Positions 56,466 to 64,000 of a DNA stretch of 64,000 nucleotides are shown here, in pieces. Numbering within the stretch: the stretch's first letter is position 1; the number at the start of each line of letters is the position of its first letter. The notes under the pieces are model-generated. The model was not told where the DNA came from. It worked only from the letters and a program-made list of their open reading frames with translations, and did not search any database. Source of the stretch: Adiantum capillus-veneris (taxonomy: Eukaryota > Streptophyta > Polypodiopsida > Polypodiales > Pteridaceae); contig CM043945.1 in NCBI GenBank assembly GCA_014529385.2, positions 150,241,241-150,305,240 on the forward strand. The letters are read 5' to 3'. Position numbers and translations under genes: made by a program.

Positions 56466-56819
56466 GCAAATGTAGAAATGTTTAAATGAACAAAGTTTTT
56501 GTCTTATAAGACTCTCTTTTTCTTTATAGTGTGCACATGTTAATGAATATGAATGCTTAGGATCATGTTTGCAGAGACAACGTCTCCCAAACACCAAGTA
56601 GAGCTTGTCACTTTAATATGGAAGATTGATACGGACTAATGTGCAGACATTCTTGCGGCAGCTAATGCTCTCAAGCACCAAATGGACTAGTCATCCATTC
56701 TGGGATGATGTCATAGGGTAAAATAGGGATCCTCTACCCGCTAGCAAACGGACTAATGAATATGCTTTATCTTCTCTACCTCATAGTTGAGGACCACTAT
56801 GATTTCAAGAGAGAGATAA
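56466..56819 (+). promoter_or_regulatory. Chromovirus A 3' untranslated region and polypurine tract
   Basis: Non-coding sequence collinear with 28667-29237 of C, ending in TTTCAAGAGAGAGATAA directly before the TGTAATAATAAC start of the LTR. Confidence 0.82.
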
Positions 56820-58392
56820 TGTAATAATAACTAATATTTAATTCTCCTAAATGATTTTCTCATGTTATTTAATATGGGAAAGTACCAGGGGAGAAAAAGC
56901 TAGAATATTGGTTAGACTGGCAGAAGGGATCCAAAGGAGGGAAAATAGGGATCCAAAGGGGGTCCATCTGCAAAAGAGCATTGTGCATCAATGGGCTTCA
57001 AAGACCCTAAGGTTCAGCCCATTAAGATTCCAAAATGCTAAGGTTCCAAAATTAAATGAAATCTTCAATGGTCAAACCTTAGGAAAAAATGGATGCTTGT
57101 GGGAAGACTCAAAAGTCTTCCCACATCCCTATCCAAGAGGGTGCAAGCCATTTTTGTAGGGGATGAGAGAGAAAAACACACACACACTCTTCCAAGCTCC
57201 CTTTACACAAAGGGCATAGTGAACACATGTCAGCTTCCTAGCCCAGTTGCCCCCAAGGTGAATTCAAATCCTATTGGATGGCGATAGAGGTGGACCAATG
57301 AGAATTAGGCTAGAGTACATTTAGTTTGATTCATTTAAAAACACTTGATATAAGAACCAATAGAAATTAAGCTCTCTAGAAGACTATTGGACACAGTCTC
57401 CCAAGGGGTCCAATGAGAATTCAGTAGCCCAATGGCTTGCTTGATTCCTATTGGCCAAAAAATTAAGAGGTGCAATGAGAGATTAATTGAATCATTTAAA
57501 TACCTAAAGCTCTCACAAAAGGGGAAAGGGGGACACATGTCACAAGGCTAGAAATTATGCTTCTAAATTTCTATTGGGTAAGCCTAGCATGAGCCAATGA
57601 GGGGCCAACAAGAGGAATTAGCAAGAGGGGTCGACCAAGAGAGAGAGGGGGCTGATTTTTGCAAGGCATTATCACACACATACTCACACAAACTCATGTG
57701 TGAAGAAAAGAAGACTATGTCCTTCTCAAGCTTTAATGGAAAGCTCATCATCTACTCCAAGCTTGTGAGAAGGGATGTCTACACCAACAACTCTTGGCTT
57801 TGTGATGCAAATCCAACCAAGATCCAAGATCCAATGCATGCTCATCTCCTCTACCATGCTAACTACTAAGCTATGCTAAGTTATTAAGAGTGATTATGGG
57901 AGGAGATATACTTCTTTCTCATAAGAATACTTCTTCTCCCTCTCGATCTACTCTCATACCCTGCTAGCTCTCACCATCTTTGAAGGTTTGTGAGGTCTTG
58001 GGTCTGAGACCATGAGGGAATTGATGTTGTGTTTTCAAGTGTAATCTTGGTTCTTGAAGCTTCCATCTTCATTGCACCAACAAGTTATTGAAGGAACACA
58101 AAGTATTGTATTGTACAATGTCTCCCTTGATGGGGGAAACCTATAATACAAAGCCTTTTGGAGGGGGGCCCGCCGGCTCGTTGTAATCCGGTCCTCATCA
58201 GTTGTCAATAGCTTAATTTCTCTCTTTTTTTGAATTATTGTTCATGCCTGTCTAGCTAGGTGTTATGCTTTTGTTGCTCTCTCCATCCAAGAACTCTTGC
58301 TATGCTCATTAGGAATCTATTCTTAATGAAATGCTCACTATGCCTATGTTATTTTCTACTATACACAATTTACTAGACCATTAAATGTTACA
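56820..58392 (+). mobile_element. Chromovirus A 3' LTR
   Basis: Starts TGTAATAATAAC and ends TGTTACA (TGTAA/TTACA inverted ends). It has a tandem direct repeat of GGGATCCAAAGG near 56927-56965. Uninterrupted, it gives the empty-site sequence for the M insertion (GCTCATTAGGAATC at about 58305). Confidence 0.9.
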
Positions 58393-58880
58393 CAGCCACT
58401 TCTCATGGTTCTTCTGCAAGTGGAAATATACCTATTCCTAATGCTTCTACTCGCAGCAATTCATTTGGAAATTTTGGTGATAAGGGAAAAAAGAAGATGT
58501 GTTGCCATTATTGTAAAGCTAATGATTACTTGATCAAGCAGTGTCCTAAGTTGAAGGCCAAAGAGGAAAAGAAAAAAGTGGGTGGTTCCACCGCAAATGC
58601 TGGTTCCACTACAAATAGCTATTGTTGAGTCTTCTGTGAAAGGAGACTGTGATGTTGATGTTGATGTAGAATGGGCTTTTAGTGCAGAGTGTACCTATAA
58701 TCTTGCTGTCCATGATGTATGCATGTCAGTTGCTAGAGATTCACATGTGTGGTATTTTTACACTGGTGCTACAAAGCATATTACCTCACATTGTGATTTG
58801 TTCACCTCTCTTGAGTCTATCTCTCATGGGAATTCAGTTACTTGTGCAAATGATGCCTCTTGTCCCGGTTCAGGGAGTTG
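58393..58880 (+). pseudogene. Copia element E2: gag end and protease
   Basis: It resumes the gag broken at 19520. The knuckle CHYCKANDYLIKQC is at about 58502-58545, followed by the Lys-rich KAKEEKKK and Ser/Thr linker. The protease reads WYFYTGATKHIT, where E1 has WYFDSGATKHIT, so the catalytic Asp is Tyr. Frameshifts occur near 58615 and 58870, where the frame moves to that of VEKIGLTAANGSSFTLVDAL. Confidence 0.87.
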
Positions 58881-60350
58881 AAAAGATTGGGCTTACTGCT
58901 GCAAATGGCAGTTCTTTCACACTTGTTGATGCACTTTATGTACCTAGGATCAAGAAGAATCTATTGTCTGTATCTGCACTTGCTAGACTTTGTCTTGTAG
59001 TCAAATTTATGGATGACAGATGTACATTACATGATCTCAACTTTGGTGATAAAATTGTTGCATTTGGCATTTTATGTCGTGGGCTATAAGCTCACCTTGT
59101 ATGACAAGTGTGGGTAGACTATTGCAAAGGCAATTGTGGATTTAAAGGCTATTTTAGATGCAAAACTTTGTCATGCATGTTTTGGTCATCTGAATTTTGC
59201 CAGTTGGTCGCGTTTGCAAAAATCTGATATGGTTGCTTCTTTGCCGCCTCTTGAAGCACCTGTCAAACATGTTTGTGAATTCTGTATTTTGGGTAAGATA
59301 CAACGTTCTAAGTTTTCAAAGGATGGTTCAATTAGGGCCACATGCAGGTTGCAGCTTGTGCATAGTGATGTTTGTGGGCCCATGCAAACTTTGTCTTTGG
59401 GCAATTACCTTTACTTCGTGACTTTCATTGATGATTACTCCAGGCATGCATGGGTATTTCCGCTTAAAGCGAAGTCCGAAGTTTTTATGTGCTTCAAACA
59501 ATTTCTGGCTATGGCTGAAAATGTCTCGAAATGTACTATGGGCACCCTCCATTCTGATAGAGGGGGGGAGTATATGTCTCATGAATTTAATGCATTTTTG
59601 TCTAGTCGTGCGATAAAACACCAATGTACAGTGCCTTATATGCCTCAACAAAATGGTGTTGATGAGAGGAAAAATAGGTCACTTACAGAAATGGCACGAT
59701 GTATGGTCAAAAGTCAAGCTTTTCCGCATTCGTTTATGCTTAAGGCTATCATGTGTGCCACTTATGTACTTAACAAGTGTTCTATGAAAGCTTTGCACTC
59801 TATTACTCCATATGAAGCATGGCATGATAGAAAGACTTCTATTGAGCACATGTGTATTTTTGGTTGTTTGGCATATGCTTTGGTGCCACAAACACAACAC
59901 ACAAAAAATTGGATGATAAGGCTGTCAAATGAATTTTTGTTGGTTATAGTGCTGAAAGCAAAGGTTACAGGTTGTATCATCCACAAACAAAGTGTATTTT
60001 GGTTTCACGAGATGTTGTGTTTGTGGAAGATTCTGTTCAGCCCTTGCTGTCATGTACTAAAGACAGTAATGTCAGCTCACAGGACATTTATGACACTTTG
60101 TTGAGTGGTGAAAGTTCGAATGTAAATTCCAATGAGACAAATGTATAGCCTATGGGGGTTTCTAAAAATGTTACAGATCAGCCTATTACTGATGTAGATG
60201 TACATGACGTACTTGATGAGGAAAGGGCTGAAAATGAGCAGGCTAGAGGTATGCCAAAATGGTTGGTGCATACATTGCATGACAGTAAATTGGATGTACC
60301 TTTGTCTAGTCGCACTTGTTCAGGCTCTCTCCATGTATCTTATGCATCAG
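58881..60350 (+). pseudogene. Copia element E2: pre-integrase, integrase and hinge, cut before RT
   Basis: FTLVDALYVPRIKKNLLSVS ends the protease. After an indel near 59085, the frame 59136-60104 reads HACFGHLNFASWSRLQK and CEFCILGKIQRSKFS (HHCC zinc site). Integrase core: LQLVHSDVCGPMQTLSLGNY, FIDDYSRHAWVFPLKAKSEV, GTLHSDRGGEYMS and PQQNGVDERKNRSLTEMARC, with D, D and E present, then MLKAIMCATYVLNKCSMKAL and the GCLAYALVP region. Another indel near 59925 precedes the hinge (VTDQPITDVDVHDVLDEERA; SGSLHVSYASD). At about 60350, just before the expected RT, it runs into the truncated LTR of D. Confidence 0.88.
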
Positions 60351-61244
60351 ATTGATTTTGCATTTATCAAGTCCTCTCTCTCAAAGGGGAAAGGGGGACA
60401 CTTGTACCAAGGCTACCCATGTTGCTTGTAATGGTTTCTGCTTGTGATTGGCTAGACCTGGAGGGGTCCAATGAGCTTCAAGCATGAGCTACAAGGGGGG
60501 GTCGACCCAAGCAAGCTAGGGGGGTGCTTAGGGGGTATAGTCACCCACACACACTCACAAACACTCTCATTGTGTACTATGCAAAGTGCAAGAGCTCCCT
60601 CTCCTTCTCCAAGCAAGTAGAGGTTGAGAGCCTACACCAACACTCTTGGCTATGGAGTGCAAATCCATCCAAGAGCCATGCTTCAATGATTGAGCTTGCC
60701 ATCTATTTCTTCTTCATTACTATGCTATTATGTATGCTAGCACAAGAGTTATGATAAGTGAGGAACTAACTCTTTCTCGTATGAAATGTTTCTTCTTCCT
60801 CTTCCCTACCCTCATTCCCTGCTAGCTCTCTCCACCTTCGAAGGTGTTTGAGGTCTTGGGACTGAGGCTTGGTATAGTTAAAGCTTTCTTCAAGTTTAGG
60901 TTATGCTATGATGGTGATGCATGAAGCTTTCCATCTTCATTGCTTCACCTAGGTCACAAGGAACACAAAGAATGTATTGTAACAAGTCTCTCTTTATGGG
61001 AGAAATCATAATACAAATGCCTATTGGAGGGGGGACCGGCTCCACATAAATCCGGTCTTCAACTGTTGTCATGTTCTCTAAATTCTCTCTCTTGCAAAAG
61101 TATTGTCCATGCCAAGTTAACTAATTGCTATGATTATGTTGCTATCTTCAATTATGTCTACCCGCTATGCTCACAAAATCATTTCTTGAAAGTACTATCA
61201 TTAAATTCTGCTACTCTCAAATTGAATAGGCAAATTCCATTACA
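60350..61244 (+). mobile_element. Chromovirus D 5' LTR, 5'-truncated
   Basis: Homology to the C LTR starts at ATTGATTTTGCATTTATCAA and runs to CCATTACA directly before the primer site, so roughly the first 700 bases, including the expected TG end, are missing. The ORFs inside (60524-60754, 61024-61302) match frames in the other LTRs and are not genes. Confidence 0.88.
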
Positions 61245-61245
61245 T

Positions 61246-61257
61246 TGGTATCAGAGC
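61246..61257 (+). promoter_or_regulatory. Primer-binding site of D (initiator-Met tRNA)
   Basis: TGGTATCAGAGC lies one base after the LTR and is identical to the site of C. Confidence 0.93.
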
Positions 61258-61658
61258 ATTTGGTTTCTCTTTTCTTGCTTAAGAAGAGAGGTCCTTAAGT
61301 AGCCTATAAATGGTTGATGTTGTTAATTATAATAGAGTAAGTGGAACTGGGATCTAATATCGGTTTTGTTAAGCCCACTATGTGGGGGATGGTGCATACC
61401 TCGGGAGCTTTGGACTTAATAATGGAGTCTTTTTAGACTTTCCTACGGCTTTACCATTATTGATCCATAAGAAGTCCGAAAGGATCTAGCCCATGGCAAC
61501 TCTGCTATGTTAGACCTACTCCTCTACTCTCTATAATTAACCACTTTGAGCCGTGGGTGTAGATACTTAAGAGCCAATTTTCAAAGGCTAAGAGGAGTGG
61601 CAACTAAGGTTTTGAATTGCCAAAGCATACACTAAGTATAAACATAAATTTTGTTAAC
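61258..61658 (+). other. Chromovirus D leader
   Basis: About 400 non-coding bases collinear with the C leader. It contains a short inverted pair (AGCCCACTATGTGGGGGATG region, near 61371-61392). Confidence 0.7.
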
Positions 61659-63512
61659 ATGGCTGACAATAATCAAGAGAGTAGAATGAACATTGATAGC
61701 TTTGATTTTGCACATGAAGGTGCTAATGATGATGCTCCCATGTTTGTGAATTATCTCGTCACTAGGTTGCAGCAAGCTATGGGCAACCCTGCTTTGCAAG
61801 CCGAAGTTACTCAACAACTTCGTGCTTATGGAATTTCCGTTCCTCTCCCAGAGGAGAGAGAGCTTAGGAGGCCTCTTGAAGAGACCCCCAAAAGAAGACT
61901 CTCTCCCATTCGAGAGGAGGAATCCAAAGAGAAAGAAAGCAAAGAAAGTCTAAGTTCTTCTGAAGATGTGGCTCCACGAAGACGGCGGTGTAGACGATCG
62001 CCTACTCCTCCCAAGAGGAAAAGAGCAACCTATAGTCCTTCTCCTCATCACTCTGAAAGGCAAGAGAGGAAACAAAGGAAGAAAAGGGCTAGGAAGAGGT
62101 CACCCTCTTTTCCTTCTTCTTCACCTTCCTCCTCTTCCGATGAAAGTTATGGCTATTCTCCTAGAGAATACAAGAGGGGAGGACATTGCAAATCATTTCC
62201 TGCATGGCGAAGGTCACAAAAGCTAAAGAAGTTCAAGGAGGGAGGAAAGAGTATCTATTTTCTCACCTACGATGGCACCTTTGGTGCTACCGACAAAGTG
62301 TTGGCCTTCATCCAGCAATTTGATGCGGCCTTTGGGGACGAGGGCTTCACAGAGTCCTCCAAGCTACGCCATGTAGCTATGCACTTCCAAAAATCAGCTC
62401 GTCAATGGTGGGCTAGCCTTCGTGGCAATGGAGAAGCCCCAAAGACATGGAAAACTCTACGAGTTTCCATCATGAAGAAATTTCTTCCAAGCGATACTAA
62501 AGATAAAGTTCTTACCGAATGGCGCGGCTTGAAGCTTCTCTCTCATGAGTCTATCAACAAGTATGTAGACAAGTTTTGGGATTTACATCTCAAAGCTACT
62601 GTCTTTCAAAAGATATACTTTGCCGAGCAAAGACAGCAATTCTGTGCGGGATTACCTGAAGAGATGGCCGAATACATCAACTCTCAACGGCCTGGTACTA
62701 TTACCGAAGTAATCCATCACACCATGGTTGCTTCACGCATCAATTTCCATCAAGGGGCTAGATGTAATGTCAAGCCCATGGAAAACAAAGATAAAAATGA
62801 TGCAAAGGGGAAATCCAATGCTCAAAATAATTCCCAAGGCACTTCCAACAACAACAATAACAACAACAACAATCGGTCCAAGGAGAAGGGAGTTTACAAA
62901 GGTAAAATCAAACTCTCTCCAGAAGAGCTTGAAGCTTTTCGCAAGGACCATAAATGTTTCAAGTGTGGGGAGCAAGGACATGGCTATCGTTCTTGCCCCA
63001 AGAAGAATACTCGCAATGAGACTCCTAGGGCTTCCACCATCGAATCTCCAAAAGAGGATGCTCATTGCAAAGGATCATCACTCTCCTATGCTTGGGAAAA
63101 GGTAAGAGAGCATGATGCCTTAATCTTGTTTGACCCTGGCTCTACTCTCAACTTCATATCAATAGAGTTGGCCACCAAGTTGGGCATTCAAGCTTTTGAG
63201 ATGGGAGATATAGTAACAGCTGATGCAGCTTTCAAGGGAGAACAAGCCTCCGTTACTCCCTTGATTGGGAAGTTGAGGCTTCATGTCCAAAGCTATGTCG
63301 ACAAAGAAGACTTCTTCATCTCTCCTCTCCAACATCAGGATGTTATCCTAGGGGCACCATGGTTTGATCGCATGGCTGCCAACATGAAGTTCCATGAAAG
63401 GAGAATTTACTTCACCTACAGGGGAAAGAACATGTATATAGATGCTAGTGAACGTGGTCGCACTATTCCACTTGTAAATCCTCTTTCTTTTGATAAATCA
63501 ATGAAGAGCTGA
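61659..63512 (+). CDS. gag: Chromovirus D Gag-protease (617 aa, intact frame)
   Basis: The longest undamaged frame in the window. I chose ATG 61659 (MADNNQESRMNID); the frame is open for some codons upstream, but without an ATG. Residues about 75-190 are Arg/Ser/Pro-rich and basic. The Gag core at about 205-330 has FIQQFDAAFGDEGFTESSKL, WWASLRGNGEAPKTWKTL and YVDKFWDLHLKATVFQK. An Asn-rich linker is followed by a CCHC knuckle CFKCGEQGHGYRSC at residue 433. The aspartic protease is at about 490-600: LILFDPGSTLNFIS, LATKLGIQAFEMGDI, FKGEQASVTPLIG and DVILGAPWFDRMAANMKF. It ends SFDKSMKS-TGA, where A and C have a Ser codon and read on into pol. Gag forms the particle and packages RNA; the protease cuts the polyprotein. 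Adjacent pol is in the same frame. Confidence 0.92.
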   Translation: MADNNQESRMNIDSFDFAHEGANDDAPMFVNYLVTRLQQAMGNPALQAEVTQQLRAYGISVPLPEERELRRPLEETPKRRLSPIREEESKEKESKESLSSSEDVAPRRRRCRRSPTPPKRKRATYSPSPHHSERQERKQRKKRARKRSPSFPSSSPSSSSDESYGYSPREYKRGGHCKSFPAWRRSQKLKKFKEGGKSIYFLTYDGTFGATDKVLAFIQQFDAAFGDEGFTESSKLRHVAMHFQKSARQWWASLRGNGEAPKTWKTLRVSIMKKFLPSDTKDKVLTEWRGLKLLSHESINKYVDKFWDLHLKATVFQKIYFAEQRQQFCAGLPEEMAEYINSQRPGTITEVIHHTMVASRINFHQGARCNVKPMENKDKNDAKGKSNAQNNSQGTSNNNNNNNNNRSKEKGVYKGKIKLSPEELEAFRKDHKCFKCGEQGHGYRSCPKKNTRNETPRASTIESPKEDAHCKGSSLSYAWEKVREHDALILFDPGSTLNFISIELATKLGIQAFEMGDIVTADAAFKGEQASVTPLIGKLRLHVQSYVDKEDFFISPLQHQDVILGAPWFDRMAANMKFHERRIYFTYRGKNMYIDASERGRTIPLVNPLSFDKSMKS

Positions 63513-64000
63513 GTTTCTGTGTACATGATTTATGTCAAAGAGTCTCTAAAAGCTAATAATGTTTTATCAAATGAAAATGATAGGAATCAAGAAGAGTTAG
63601 ACTTGTCTACTTTTCTAAAAGGATTCCAAGATGTGTTCATCGATGATATCCCTATGGAACTACCTCCAAAACGAGGGGATGATGACCATCGTATTGAGCT
63701 CCTTCCAGGAAGCTCACCACCTAACAAACCTCCTTATCGAGTCCCACAAGATCAACAAGAGGAGATTATGAGGCAAGTACAGGAATTGGTAGACAAAGGG
63801 ATGGTGAGGCCTAGTTCCTCTCCCTTTTGTTCTCCAGTCCTTTTAGTGCAAAAGAAAGATGGTACATACCGTATGTGTGTGGACTATCGAGCACTAAACC
63901 ATATCACTATCAAAAATAGATTTCCCGTGCCTCGGGTAGAAGATCTGGTTGATAAGCTACAAGGCTCTACCTACTTCAGTAGGATTGACCTTAAGAGTGT
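63513..64000 (+). CDS. pol: Chromovirus D pol, N-terminal part (runs off the window)
   Basis: The frame of gag continues after the TGA without further stops to the window edge: [80 protein letters not shown] and [11 protein letters not shown]. This is the fingers and early palm part of the RT. The YxDD loop, RNase H, integrase and chromodomain must lie beyond 64000. No ATG is needed if the TGA is a recent mutation of a read-through gag-pol frame. Confidence 0.92.

Overview
This window is transposable-element sequence from a land-plant nuclear genome. I see no intact host gene, no tRNA or rRNA gene and no CRISPR. The plant assignment rests on Ty3/Gypsy chromoviruses with a C-terminal chromodomain and an initiator-Met tRNA primer site, a second Gypsy lineage primed by a tRNA-Asp-like site, Ty1/Copia gag-protease-integrase fragments, and a captured fragment of a DBP2/DDX5-type DEAD-box helicase. 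Very long GA/CT microsatellites and heavy nesting suggest a large, repeat-rich genome. A fern, lycophyte or gymnosperm would fit, but the sequence does not prove which.

Layout, left part (1-19.5 kb). The 3' end of an element carrying a W-[VI]-P-K repeat protein (2-826). A helicase gene fragment carried next to a polypurine tract and LTR (2484-3500). A scrap of chromovirus integrase on the minus strand (3918-4118). A Copia gag-protease (4336-5958) fused in frame to a Gypsy gag-protease (5959-8770) whose pol is nearly all deleted (9163-9561). A long AT-rich stretch with three near-identical palindromes (10205-10805). Several unrecognised retroelement ORFs (10990-15262) ending in a hairpin, PPT and LTR (15265-15660). 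A truncated chromovirus pol (16157-17454). A minus-strand element with LTR, PPT and an unrecognised Gag-like ORF (17455-19350).

Right part (19.4-60.3 kb) is a five-level nest. Copia element E2 (19449-19520 and 58393-60350) is split by chromovirus A (19521-58392, degenerate 5-bp target duplication). The 5' LTR of A is split by a TIR-bearing, probably Mutator-like, element M (21120-53351, about 10-bp target duplication). M is split by Gypsy element B (22015-48476, CACAATG duplication). B is split inside its gag by minus-strand chromovirus C (27041-36022). A last chromovirus, D, starts with a truncated LTR at about 60350 and runs off the right edge in reverse transcriptase.

How the parts work together. 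A, C, D, G and the scrap at 3918 are copies of one chromovirus family (Gag, zinc knuckle, DPGS-type protease, RT-RNase H, integrase, chromodomain). B and the gag-protease at 5959 belong to a second, non-chromovirus Gypsy lineage. In B, a second retropepsin-like domain followed by W-[VI]-P-K repeats lies downstream of integrase. That arrangement, a roughly 1-kb near-symmetric inverted repeat in the 3' region of B, and the covarying pre-PPT hairpins are the least explained signals. Almost every reading frame carries stops or frameshifts, so the elements shown are probably not autonomous now.
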